Shown here piece by piece: positions 1 through 8,655 of a stretch of DNA of 64,000 nucleotides. The notes under the pieces were generated by a model. It worked only from the letters and a program-made list of their open reading frames with translations, had not been told where the DNA came from and ran no database searches. The first letter of the stretch is position 1; each line of letters begins with the position of its first letter. The translations under genes and the position numbers were made by a program. This DNA is from Cryobacterium arcticum (lineage in GTDB: Bacteria; Actinomycetota; Actinomycetes; Actinomycetales; Microbacteriaceae), in contig NZ_QHLY01000012.1 in assembly GCF_003185895.1 (NCBI RefSeq), positions 248,001 to 312,000 of the forward strand, in the 5' to 3' direction.

Positions 1-26
1 CACGGCTGCCTAACGTAGCCCCGTCG

Positions 27-1247
27 TCATCGCCGTCGTCCCCACCGGCCACGACGTCCGCCTCGCCAGTCCCAGCGAAGCTGATGGCGTCGGGCGAGCA
101 CGAGCGCAATGGTGACGGCGGCGCCCGCGGGAACCAAGCCGGAGACAAGCATGCCCGTCTGCGCGCCGAAATGTTCGATCACCCAGCCCATCAGGGGACT
201 GCCGAGAGCCTGACCGCCGAGCAAGACCAGCACGTAGACGGACATGACCCGCCCGCGAATGCGGACGTTCGATGACAGTTGCACGAGCGGATTGCAGGCC
301 ATGAAGAAGAACTGGTTGGCCATGCCGGAGGCTATGAGCACCGCGCCGAACGCCAGCTGATTGGGCATGAGCCCCAGTGACGCCTGAATCAACGCCCATA
401 CTCCGGCGCAGAAGATCACGGTGCGCAGACGGATCGTGACCCGCAGAGTTGACGCCAGCGCGCCGGAGAGGGCACCCACCGCGACCAGGCTGTTGAACAG
501 GCCGTAGCCGCCGGCGCCTGCGGCGAAGACGTCCCCTGCAAAGGCGACCAGAAGTACGGGCATGTTGAGGGCGAAGACCGATAGGAACGACATCATCACC
601 AGCGGCCACAGGATGGTGGGGGTGGCCACCACATATCGCAGACCCTCGCGCAACTGGCCCTTGCTGCGAGGTGTCGGTGGCTTGCGATGCAGCGCCGTGG
701 TGTCCAGGAGTACCAGGGCGAGCACGGTGAGAAGACACGCCATCCCATTGATCGCGAACGACCAACCGGCCCCGACGGCCACGATCAGCAGTCCACTGAT
801 CGCTGGGCCGACGAGTCCACCCAGCTGGAAGGCCGAGGAGTTCACGGTGATGGCATTGCGCAGGAACTGCGGGCCCACCATCTCGTTGACGAACACCTGC
901 CGGGTGGGATTGTCGATGACGGTGACGAGCCCGAGGATGAAGGCGATTACCCAGACATGCCAGACCTCGACCAGGCCGCCCAGTGTGAGAGCCGCGAGGG
1001 TGAGGCTGAGCACCGACGCCGCGGACTGAGTGAACATCAGCAACATCCGTTTGGAGTATCGGTCGACGACCACCCCGCCGATGAGGCCGAAGAGCAGCAT
1101 CGGTGTGAACTGCATGGCCACGGTCACGCCGACGGCGGCGACACTGTCGGTGAGTTGCAGCACCAGCCAGCCCTGGGCGATGCGCTGCATCCAGGTGGCG
1201 GTCATAGCGATCACGTTGGAGATCGTGAACAGTCGAAAGTTGGGCAC
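27..1247 (-). CDS. MFS efflux transporter (EntS/MFS_3-like)
   Basis: A 406-residue polytopic membrane protein of the major facilitator superfamily. It begins with NFRLF and GTWMQ-like residues typical of the MFS_3/enterobactin-exporter group and carries the loop 2-3 motif DRYSKR at residues 62-67. About twelve hydrophobic segments follow, and the C-terminus is an Arg/Gly-rich cytoplasmic tail. The GTG start has no clear Shine-Dalgarno; the frame stays open upstream, so the true start could differ slightly. It lies 55 bp downstream of the LacI gene on the same strand and may be co-transcribed with it. The substrate cannot be told from sequence; drug, siderophore or metabolite export are all possible. 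Confidence 0.85.
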   Translation of the reverse strand: MPNFRLFTISNVIAMTATWMQRIAQGWLVLQLTDSVAAVGVTVAMQFTPMLLFGLIGGVVVDRYSKRMLLMFTQSAASVLSLTLAALTLGGLVEVWHVWVIAFILGLVTVIDNPTRQVFVNEMVGPQFLRNAITVNSSAFQLGGLVGPAISGLLIVAVGAGWSFAINGMACLLTVLALVLLDTTALHRKPPTPRSKGQLREGLRYVVATPTILWPLVMMSFLSVFALNMPVLLVAFAGDVFAAGAGGYGLFNSLVAVGALSGALASTLRVTIRLRTVIFCAGVWALIQASLGLMPNQLAFGAVLIASGMANQFFFMACNPLVQLSSNVRIRGRVMSVYVLVLLGGQALGSPLMGWVIEHFGAQTGMLVSGLVPAGAAVTIALVLARRHQLRWDWRGGRRGRWGRRR

Positions 1248-1302
1248 GCTGAGGGAATCCAGGGTGATTCCCCGCGGGCGGCGGGGCGGGGGAGGCGGGG
1301 CG

Positions 1303-2355
1303 CTAGTTGACAGGCGGTGCCGCCGTTGAACCGCGCACGATCAGTTCGGGTCGAAGGAGCACCGAGCGACCGGGCTCACGGTGGGCGAGTCCATGGTGAG
1401 AGACGATCTCTGCAATGGCCAGCTGCGCCATCTGACTGATCGGTTGGCGCACCGTCGTGAGGGGAGGATCATAGAGATCGGCCAGGATGATGTCGTCGAA
1501 CCCCACAACCGACACGTCACGGCCGACCTGAAGGCCGAGGTCGCGCAGCCCGCGACAGACGCCGAGGGCCGTCATGTCGTTGATGGCCACCACCCCCGTG
1601 GGCGGGTCGGCGGCGGCGAAAATCTCGTGCACCGCGCGTCGGCCCACATCGGCAGCTTCGACATCGCCGAACGGGGACTCGTCTGCGCCTGTCCACAGGG
1701 TCATATCCGCCACCGCGAGCCCTGCAGACTCGACGGCGGAGCAGAATCCCTGGTATCGCCCGGTGCGGTTGACCGAGCGGAGCGAGCCTGAAACGAAGGT
1801 GAGCCTTCGATGGCCGAGGCCAGTCAGATGGGAAGCAGCCAGGTGCCCGCCCACCACGTTGTTGATGCTGATACTCACCACGGTGGACGGATCGTCGGCT
1901 TGGGCGGGGCGGTCGAAGGTGACCAGGCGTAGGCCCTGGTCGATGATGTGGGCCAGGTGATTCAAGGACGGTAGCGAGGTGCAGAGGACGATATCGCGCA
2001 CGCCGTCGTCCCACAGCTCTTCGACGTAGTGGCTCTCGCGTTCCGGATCGCGCTCACTGTTGCACAGCAGCACGTTGTAGCCCTCTGCGAGCGCGGCGTG
2101 CTCGAGTTCTCGGGCGAAGGCGCCCCAGAAGGGATTGCCGACCGAGGGCACGATCAGTCCGACCGTGCGGGTGCGGCCGGTGCGCAACTCGCGGGCCGCC
2201 CGATTAGGCCGGTACCCGAGTTGGGCGATCGCCTCGGTGATGCGGTCCCTGGTAGCGGGAAGCATGCGTCCGGAGCGGCCGTTCAGCAGGTTCGAAACCG
2301 TGCTCGCGGACACTCCGGCGGCTCGGGCGACTTGCTGGATGGTGACCTTCTCCAT
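1303..2355 (-). CDS. LacI-family transcriptional regulator of the sugar locus
   Basis: A 350-residue LacI/GalR regulator. The N-terminal helix-turn-helix reads TIQQVARAAGVSASTVSNLL, followed by the hinge and a periplasmic-binding-protein-like effector domain ending around VRQPISQMAQLA. I chose the ATG at 2355 because it places MEKVTI directly before the HTH; the frame is open for about 90 codons upstream, but that stretch covers the divergent promoter and does not look coding. It is divergent from the ABC/lyase operon, and two inverted TGTAACGATYTAC sites lie on the two promoters. It probably represses both its own gene and the operon until a sugar ligand binds. Confidence 0.9.
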   Translation of the reverse strand: MEKVTIQQVARAAGVSASTVSNLLNGRSGRMLPATRDRITEAIAQLGYRPNRAARELRTGRTRTVGLIVPSVGNPFWGAFARELEHAALAEGYNVLLCNSERDPERESHYVEELWDDGVRDIVLCTSLPSLNHLAHIIDQGLRLVTFDRPAQADDPSTVVSISINNVVGGHLAASHLTGLGHRRLTFVSGSLRSVNRTGRYQGFCSAVESAGLAVADMTLWTGADESPFGDVEAADVGRRAVHEIFAAADPPTGVVAINDMTALGVCRGLRDLGLQVGRDVSVVGFDDIILADLYDPPLTTVRQPISQMAQLAIAEIVSHHGLAHREPGRSVLLRPELIVRGSTAAPPVN

Positions 2356-2400
2356 CGTTTTCCATTCACGGGGCATCGGCTGAAAGGTGGGGTTTTCAGC

Positions 2401-2429
2401 AGTGTAACGATCTACCAGACTTAGCGCAA
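2401..2429 (-). promoter_or_regulatory. Promoter of the LacI gene
   Basis: On the minus strand TTGCGC (2429-2424), a 17-bp spacer and TACACT (2406-2401) form a good sigma-70-type promoter reading into the LacI gene. The operator half at 2403-2415 overlaps its -10, implying autorepression. Confidence 0.6.
2403..2415 (+). promoter_or_regulatory. LacI-type operator copy 1
   Basis: TGTAACGATCTAC, matching the inverted copy at 2523-2535 at 12 of 13 positions. It has the TGTAA-N4-TTACA-like symmetry of LacI-family operators and overlaps the -10 of the regulator gene. Confidence 0.65.
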
Positions 2430-2491
2430 CGATGCCGCTAGCGACCGCAAGCTTGGCCGGGTTGGCGGCCAGATTGTTCGATGAGGAATGC

Positions 2492-2520
2492 TTGACGAAC
2501 GCAAAACCGGCCGTTATGGT
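2492..2520 (+). promoter_or_regulatory. Promoter of the sugar ABC/lyase operon
   Basis: TTGACG (2492-2497), a 17-bp spacer and TATGGT (2515-2520). The expected transcription start falls inside the operator at 2523-2535, so bound repressor would block initiation. Confidence 0.65.
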
Positions 2521-2522
2521 CA

Positions 2523-2535
2523 GTAAATCGTTACA
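2523..2535 (-). promoter_or_regulatory. LacI-type operator copy 2
   Basis: On the minus strand TGTAACGATTTAC, the inverted partner of the site at 2403-2415. The centres lie about 120 bp apart, close enough for repression by looping as well as direct occlusion. Confidence 0.65.
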
Positions 2536-2654
2536 CCAGATTGGACGGCTCACAGCGCGAGCTTGGCCCCCATGACGTAGAGACAACGACGAAGACGTCT
2601 GAGTTTGCGGCAGCGTCGCCACCAACTAATGCACTCCCCGTGAAGGGAACGATC

Positions 2655-3998
2655 TTGACCAGTCAGACAGTACGACACACTTCCACTCGGCAGCGGTCCG
2701 CTGCAGGCAGGCGGGCCGCACGCCGATACACGGCCTTCGGCGCCGCCGCGGTCATTGCCGTGGCCCTTTCCGCCTGCTCAAGTGACAACGGTGCGGCAAG
2801 TGACGACTCCGGAGCCGTGAGCGGCGACATCACCCTGCTCACTCCCATCTACGAAGGAGCTGCGGGGCAGCGCCTGCTTGAGGACGAGCTGCTGCCCCAG
2901 TTCTACGAAAAATACCCAGACGTGAAAGTCACCGTCGACTACACCAACTTCGCCCGACTGAACGAGAAGCTCACCACCGGTGTCGTCTCCGGTCTCGTGC
3001 CCGACGTCATGATGATGGGCGTCGGCTGGGTTGAGGCTTTCGCCGACAAGGGCGTGCTGGCCAACCTCAGCGAGAGTGGCATCAGCGTCGCCGACCTCGA
3101 AAAGTCGACAACGGCCGAGATCGTGAAGGCGGGTGTGTGGGACGGTGATGTCTACGCGGTTCCGATCATGCTGGACGCGCGCTTCGGCGTTGCCCGCATG
3201 GACCTCCTCCGGGAGGCCGGCTACGACGCCCCGCCGACCACCTGGGCCGAACTGGTGGAGATGGCCGAAGCTCTCACGATTCGCTCGGAGGGCGGCGATC
3301 TCGAACGCGCCGGCTTCGACGTGCTGTCCCTCGATGCCCGCCAGATGTACGAGACGATGCTGTTTTCGTCGGGCGGGTCGCTCTTCAATGACGACAACAC
3401 CGCACCGGCTTTCAATTCGGCTGCCGGGGTCGAGGCCCTTGAATCCGTGGTGGACCTCATCCACACCAGCGAGGTTGAGGACACCGGGTTTTCCTCAACG
3501 AAGGAAACCGTCAACCCCCTGATCAACGGTCGGGCCGCGATGGGCATCGCGCACAACAACCTGTGGACCCAGACACTAGAGGCGGCGCCCGAGCTGCTGC
3601 CCGAACTGGAACCGTTCCTCATCCCAGGCGATTCGCCGGGGATGTTCGTCGGCGGAACCCTGGCCACGATGTCGAGCAGCTCCGAACACCCGGCAGCCGC
3701 CCAGGCCCTGCTCGAGTTCCTCGCCAGCCCCGGCCCGGCCCTCGCCGCCAACGAACAGCGGGGCAACATCCCTGCCCTGACCGAACTGCTGGACACCGAC
3801 TACGCCCAGGGCAACCGCCTCGTTCAGTTCTCCATGGAGAACCTCGAGGTGGCCAAGCGTGAGGGCGGACCGAGCGAATGGTTGGGTCTCCGTGGCGAGA
3901 TCGCGCCCGCCATCGAATCCGCACTGCTCGCCCAGAAGACACCGAAACAGGCCCTCGATGACCTGGCTGACGTGTTCACCGGCAAGATGGCTGGTTGA
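2655..3998 (+). CDS. Sugar ABC transporter substrate-binding lipoprotein
   Basis: A 447-residue family 1 extracellular solute-binding protein (MalE type). An Arg-rich n-region and hydrophobic core lead to the lipobox LSAC, with the acylated Cys near residue 41. The mature part contains the usual ABC-sugar motifs, for example GRAAMGIAHNNLW and the C-terminal helices. I chose the TTG at 2655 because AAGGGA lies 6 bp upstream; the frame extends further upstream, but across the promoter. It is the first gene of the operon with two MalFG-type permeases. No ATPase is encoded in the operon, so a shared MsiK/UgpC-type ATPase elsewhere is probably used. The ligand is inferred to be an acidic oligosaccharide. 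Confidence 0.88.
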   Translation: MTSQTVRHTSTRQRSAAGRRAARRYTAFGAAAVIAVALSACSSDNGAASDDSGAVSGDITLLTPIYEGAAGQRLLEDELLPQFYEKYPDVKVTVDYTNFARLNEKLTTGVVSGLVPDVMMMGVGWVEAFADKGVLANLSESGISVADLEKSTTAEIVKAGVWDGDVYAVPIMLDARFGVARMDLLREAGYDAPPTTWAELVEMAEALTIRSEGGDLERAGFDVLSLDARQMYETMLFSSGGSLFNDDNTAPAFNSAAGVEALESVVDLIHTSEVEDTGFSSTKETVNPLINGRAAMGIAHNNLWTQTLEAAPELLPELEPFLIPGDSPGMFVGGTLATMSSSSEHPAAAQALLEFLASPGPALAANEQRGNIPALTELLDTDYAQGNRLVQFSMENLEVAKREGGPSEWLGLRGEIAPAIESALLAQKTPKQALDDLADVFTGKMAG

Positions 3999-4963
3999 CC
4001 GTGAGCGCCTCCACGCGCCTTGCCCCTGCGCCCCGCCTCGCACCGCCCACCCGGAAGCTCGGTGTGGATAGCAGCAAGGCCGGTCGTGGCCGGTCTCCGG
4101 CTCAGCGCAAGCTGAGCCGGGCCGGCTGGTGGATGGTGACGCCCGCCGTCGCCCACATCGGGCTCTGGACCGCGCTGCCGGTTCTCGCGACGTTCGCCCT
4201 GAGCCTGACCGATTACAACATCTTTGACGCCCCGCGCTGGATCGGGATCGACAACTACATCCAGATTTGGAACGACCCCACGTTCCGCCTGGCCACCTGG
4301 AACACCGTGGTCTACACGTTTTGGACGGTGCCGGTATCCATGGCCATCGCGATGATCATCGCCGTGGCCCTCAACCAGAACCTCTGGTTGCGCACGTGGT
4401 ACCGCACAGCCTTCTTCCTGCCGCAGGTCACCGCCACGGTCGCCATCGCAATGGTGTGGCTGTGGATCTACAACCCCCAGCAGGGGCTGCTGAACGCGGC
4501 CCTGTCGGTTATCGGTATTCCTGGCCAGGCCTGGCTGGCCAACCCTGACTGGTCACTGTGGGCCGTCATCCTTGTCGGCGCCTGGCAGGGCATCGGAATC
4601 AAGATGCTTATCTACATCGCCGCCCTGCAAAACGTCGACAACAGCCTGTATGAAGCGGCATCCGTCGACGGCGCCTCAGTCGTGCGGAAGTTCTTCGCCA
4701 TCACGCTGCCAATGCTCAAGCCCGCCACCTTCTTCGTCCTCGTCATCTCGATCATTGGAGCATTCCAAGTGTTCGATCAGATCTACGTCCTCACCGATGG
4801 CGGTCCGGCCAACGCGACCACCATGATGACCTACGAGGTCTACCGATCCGCCTTCCAGAACTTCCAGATGGGCCTCGCCTCTGCGCAGTCCGTGTGTCTG
4901 TTCGCTTTCCTGCTCGTGATGACCCTGATCAGCCGACGCGCGACCCGAGGTGATGACGAATGA
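3995..4963 (+). CDS. Sugar ABC transporter permease (MalF/UgpA type)
   Basis: A 322-residue inner-membrane permease with six predicted helices after a basic N-terminal tail of about 45 residues. The EAA loop reads EAASVDGASVVRKFFAITLP, which docks to the ATPase. The TTG at 3995 overlaps the stop of the binding protein (TTGA); a GTG two codons later is an equally good start. It forms a heterodimer with the next gene product. Confidence 0.9.
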   Translation: MTVSASTRLAPAPRLAPPTRKLGVDSSKAGRGRSPAQRKLSRAGWWMVTPAVAHIGLWTALPVLATFALSLTDYNIFDAPRWIGIDNYIQIWNDPTFRLATWNTVVYTFWTVPVSMAIAMIIAVALNQNLWLRTWYRTAFFLPQVTATVAIAMVWLWIYNPQQGLLNAALSVIGIPGQAWLANPDWSLWAVILVGAWQGIGIKMLIYIAALQNVDNSLYEAASVDGASVVRKFFAITLPMLKPATFFVLVISIIGAFQVFDQIYVLTDGGPANATTMMTYEVYRSAFQNFQMGLASAQSVCLFAFLLVMTLISRRATRGDDE

Positions 4964-5886
4964 GCACCACTCGGATGCAGCCGGTCACGACCCCGGCAGA
5001 GGCCCCGCGGCCGCGCAGTAGGCGGCGCCGGCCGTGGAAGGGACGGCTGCTGCTCAACGTGATCCTCAGCATCGGCGCCTTCACCATGGTCATCCCGTTC
5101 CTCTGGATGATCGCCACATCGCTGAAGTCACCCGCTGAGCTGGCCCAGTTCCCGCCGACTCTGCTGCCGCAGGTCTGGCAGTGGAGCAACTACAGCGAGG
5201 CCCTGCAGGCGGCACCCTTCCACCTGTACTTCCGAAACAGCTTCCTGATCTCGGCCGGGCACACCATCATCACGCTGGTACTGGGCTCGATGGCCGGGTA
5301 CGCGCTGGCCCGCATCCCGTTCCGCGGCCGGGAGTGGGTGTTCATGGGCTTCGTCGCGATGCTGATGATTCCCACCTACACCAAGATCGTGCCGCAGTTC
5401 CTGCTGGTGAAGTTCATGCCCCTTTTCGGCGGTAACGACATCTTCGGTCAGGGCGGCACTGGTTGGCTCAACACCTGGTGGGCACTCATCATCCCGGGCG
5501 GCCTCAGCGCCACGGCGATCTTCCTGTTCCGGCAGTTCTACCTCTCGTTGCCGCGCGAACTCGAGGAGGCCGCCCGGCTGGACGGACTGAACGAGTTCCG
5601 CATCTACGCGCAGATCTACACGCCCCTGATCAAGCCGGCGCTGGCAACCGTGGCCTTGCTCACCTTCCAAGAGAGCTGGAACAACTTCCTCTGGCCACTG
5701 CTGGTCACCACCAGGGACGACCTGCGGGTGATCCAGGTGGGGCTGGCGGTCTTCCAACAACTCGACAGCACCTCGTGGCACTACTTGATGGCCGGCACCA
5801 CCCTGGCCACCGTGCCGATGGTCGTGTTGTTCCTCTTCTGCCAGAAGTACTTCATCCAGGGATTCACCCATGCCGGCATCAAATAG
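4960..5886 (+). CDS. Sugar ABC transporter permease (MalG/UgpE type)
   Basis: A 308-residue permease, second subunit of the importer. A basic N-terminus is followed by six membrane helices and the EAA loop EAARLDGLNEFRIYAQIYTP. The C-terminus ends in GFTHAGIK, as is usual for MalG-type carbohydrate permeases. It starts with an ATGA overlap with the preceding permease, showing translational coupling. Confidence 0.9.
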   Translation: MSTTRMQPVTTPAEAPRPRSRRRRPWKGRLLLNVILSIGAFTMVIPFLWMIATSLKSPAELAQFPPTLLPQVWQWSNYSEALQAAPFHLYFRNSFLISAGHTIITLVLGSMAGYALARIPFRGREWVFMGFVAMLMIPTYTKIVPQFLLVKFMPLFGGNDIFGQGGTGWLNTWWALIIPGGLSATAIFLFRQFYLSLPRELEEAARLDGLNEFRIYAQIYTPLIKPALATVALLTFQESWNNFLWPLLVTTRDDLRVIQVGLAVFQQLDSTSWHYLMAGTTLATVPMVVLFLFCQKYFIQGFTHAGIK

Positions 5887-5932
5887 TCCGGCATCCGGAA
5901 CGACACCACTACACCCCACCAAAGGACTCATC

Positions 5933-6742
5933 ATGCCGAACGACACCGCACTCCTGACCCCCACGTCCCTCGGCGGCCTGCAGCTCGACCTCACCGGCAG
6001 GCGCGCCCTGGTCACCGGCGGCGGCAGCGGCATCGGCGCGGCCATCGCCAGGGCCCTCGGCGCCCGCGGCGCCGATGTGGCCGTGCACTATGCGAACAGC
6101 AAGGACGGGGCGGAAACGATCGCCACAGAATTGGCCGCCGCGGGCCGGCGATCCATCGCCGTGGGCGGCGATCTCACCGACGCTGCCCAGGCGTCCGCCG
6201 TGGTGGCCGCCGCCGCGGAGCACCTCGGCGGACTGGACATCGTGGTCAACAACGCCGGTCATCTGGTGGGCCGAGCTACCGTCGCTGAGATGACGGACGA
6301 CCACTGGGCGAGAGTGCTGGCCGTGAACGTGTCCAGCAGCTTCTACGTGACCCGCGCGGCCGTACCCCACCTCGAGAAGTCGACGGCCGGTCGAGTGGTG
6401 TTGATGTCGTCGCTGGCCAGCGAGAACGGCGGCGGCGCCGGGTCCGTCGCCTACGCCACGGCCAAGGCCGCCGTGGTCGGGTTCGCCCGCGGCCTCGCCA
6501 AGGAACTGGCAGGCAGCGGCATCACCGTCAATGCGCTCGCGCCGGGCTTCATTGAGGACACCGCGTTCCACAACACTTTCACGCCGGAGGCCGCGCAGAA
6601 GGGAATCGTGGCCGGCCTGCCCCTGCAACGCCCCGGAACCGTCGACGACGTCGCCGGTGCCGTGCTCTTTCTCGCCTCTGACCTTTCCTCCTTCGTGACC
6701 GGCCAAGTGATCGACATCAACGGTGGGGCGAACTTCCGGTGA
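5933..6742 (+). CDS. SDR-family NAD(P)-dependent oxidoreductase
   Basis: A 269-residue classical short-chain dehydrogenase. The cofactor motif TGGGSGIG is at residues 28-35, NNAG at about 106-109, and the catalytic Ser at about 159-160 with Tyr174 and Lys178 in YATAK. AAAGGA lies 6 bp before the ATG at 5933; an upstream in-frame start lacks such support. The C-terminus NGGANFR is typical of family members acting on sugars or keto acids. Between an oligosaccharide importer and two lyases, it could reduce an unsaturated-uronate product, as the alginate DEH reductases (also SDRs) do. That role is inference. Confidence 0.85.
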   Translation: MPNDTALLTPTSLGGLQLDLTGRRALVTGGGSGIGAAIARALGARGADVAVHYANSKDGAETIATELAAAGRRSIAVGGDLTDAAQASAVVAAAAEHLGGLDIVVNNAGHLVGRATVAEMTDDHWARVLAVNVSSSFYVTRAAVPHLEKSTAGRVVLMSSLASENGGGAGSVAYATAKAAVVGFARGLAKELAGSGITVNALAPGFIEDTAFHNTFTPEAAQKGIVAGLPLQRPGTVDDVAGAVLFLASDLSSFVTGQVIDINGGANFR

Positions 6743-8655
6743 GCGCCATCCAGCGCGCCAGGGGAGGGTGGTGGCACGACTACGTGTGCCCCACCCACGG
6801 AACCGAACTGGAGCCGCGCGCCGAGCAGACGTACCCGTGCCGTTACGGCTGCCGCTACACCGGTGAGCCATTCGCCTCCGCCTGGACCGTCTATGAGCAC
6901 CAGGCCGCTGCCCGCAGAGCGCGGCTGCTCGCCCACCGCGCCACCCAGGACTCCAAGCGGGGATCGGCCGATCCGGCCGACCTGGCCGGTGCCGTGCAGA
7001 TTGTCGTTGACTTCGCCGAGTTCTACGAGGAGATCGCCGCTGCCGGCTGGAACGAACAGAGCGAACCGTGGATGCTGCGCGGCAAGCTGTTCGCCCAGGC
7101 CCTCACCGAAGCGATCTGGGCGGTGCAGCTGGCTGATGCCGTGGCCGAACTGGCCACCCACAGCACAGCCAGGACCCACCTGGGCGCTCCTGTCGAGAAC
7201 CTGCTCACCGGCCTGCTGGCGACCATCACGTCTGCCCGGCACACGCTGGTGATCGACAAGAACGACCCCACCAGCAACTACGTGGCCTGGATCGACGCGG
7301 CCGGAACTACCCTCAACCGGGCTTTGGTCGCGCTCGGTCGCCCCGACGACGGCCAGGACTGGGCGGCCCGTGCGTTCGAACACGCCAGGCTCGCCATCGG
7401 AGCCGACGGCTGGGAGTGGGAGGGATCGACCTATTACCACCTGTTCGTGCTGCGGGCCTATTTGCTCGGGCTGCGCGGTACGGACCCGGCCGCGCTTCCC
7501 GCCGATGCCGTCAGCCGGCTCGATGGCATGGTGCGGGTGCTGGCGGACCTGGCCGCTCCGGACGGCACCCTGCCCATGCTGCACGACGGGCCGTTCGACC
7601 GGATCCACGCCCATCTCGAGATGCTCGAGGTATGCGTACTCGCCGGCCAGCTCTGGAGCGACTCCCCGCTCGACCGGGTCGAAGCGGCAACCCGTCGTTC
7701 CCTCGGGAACACCCACGACGGACTTGAGGACCTCCTGGTGGGGTGGTTCACCGGTGACCCGCTGGCGCGCCAGAACGGCCCTGCGGACACCGACCGTGCG
7801 GGCGCCCGCGCATCCGTGCTGTTCGCTGACGCCGGCTATGCCGTGCTGCGCGATCGCCACGACACGTGGCAGGCCGTGCTTGACGCGGGCCCGCACGGAG
7901 GTTCGCACGGTCACCTGGACAAGCTCGGCCTCTACCTCTATGGAACCGGCGTGTCCTGGCAGCCAGCCCCCGGCGTGCCACCGTATGCCAGCGGCCTGCG
8001 CCGCGGCTACTACGCCCGCACGTTGGCGCACCCCACCGTGCGAGTCGACGACCTCGACCAGTTGCCGACGACGGCAGTCGTGGAGGCCTTCTCACCCACT
8101 CGTGTCGTGGCGAGCACTATCGGCGCCATCGCCGGGGTCACCCTGCGCCGGGAGGTCGTGATGGCGGACGACTACCTGCTCGACATCGTGCACGCCGTCG
8201 TCGACGGCGCCACCGGGACTGCCACCGAGACCGGCGGTCACCGTCGGATCACCCTCGCCCTCCGGCCCGCGGTGCCCGTGACGGTCACCGCGGAGGCCGA
8301 CGCCTGGCGAACCACGTGGGCGGCATCGACCGTCGAGCCGCCTCCCGCCGCCCAACTGACTGAGCCTGGCCCGAGAGGTCCGGGCCCGAACACCGAACTG
8401 CACGGATTCCACCGCGCCTCCGCGCCGGCCGTGCTGCTGGCCGGTCCGGGTCGGGGGCCCTCTGACGACCCGGCCCGCAGCCTCACCATCGCGGACTGGA
8501 CCGTAACCGGCCCGGATGCCTGGTTCGTCTCGGCCTACTCACCGGGGCGCGGTGTTGTGCGCGACGTGGTCCTCGTACCCATCGACAGTGGACTCGGCAT
8601 TGTGCGCGCCATCCTCGCCGACGGCCGCTCCATCGACCACGAGGTAGCCCGATGA
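6739..8655 (+). CDS. Heparinase II/III-family protein (intracellular lyase candidate)
   Basis: A 638-residue protein with a small Cys/His motif near the N-terminus (VCPTHG then CRYGC, about residues 15-38), an alpha/alpha toroid, and a C-terminal heparinase II/III beta-sandwich containing GPHGGSHGHLDKLGLYLY. The His-rich GGSHGHLD segment is the hallmark of the Hepar_II_III fold. There is no signal peptide, so it should act in the cytoplasm on imported oligosaccharide. It starts with a GTGA overlap with the SDR gene. The polysaccharide-lyase family and substrate cannot be assigned by eye; alginate-, heparin- or other uronate-type lyases are candidates. Confidence 0.8.
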   Translation: MSAIQRARGGWWHDYVCPTHGTELEPRAEQTYPCRYGCRYTGEPFASAWTVYEHQAAARRARLLAHRATQDSKRGSADPADLAGAVQIVVDFAEFYEEIAAAGWNEQSEPWMLRGKLFAQALTEAIWAVQLADAVAELATHSTARTHLGAPVENLLTGLLATITSARHTLVIDKNDPTSNYVAWIDAAGTTLNRALVALGRPDDGQDWAARAFEHARLAIGADGWEWEGSTYYHLFVLRAYLLGLRGTDPAALPADAVSRLDGMVRVLADLAAPDGTLPMLHDGPFDRIHAHLEMLEVCVLAGQLWSDSPLDRVEAATRRSLGNTHDGLEDLLVGWFTGDPLARQNGPADTDRAGARASVLFADAGYAVLRDRHDTWQAVLDAGPHGGSHGHLDKLGLYLYGTGVSWQPAPGVPPYASGLRRGYYARTLAHPTVRVDDLDQLPTTAVVEAFSPTRVVASTIGAIAGVTLRREVVMADDYLLDIVHAVVDGATGTATETGGHRRITLALRPAVPVTVTAEADAWRTTWAASTVEPPPAAQLTEPGPRGPGPNTELHGFHRASAPAVLLAGPGRGPSDDPARSLTIADWTVTGPDAWFVSAYSPGRGVVRDVVLVPIDSGLGIVRAILADGRSIDHEVAR

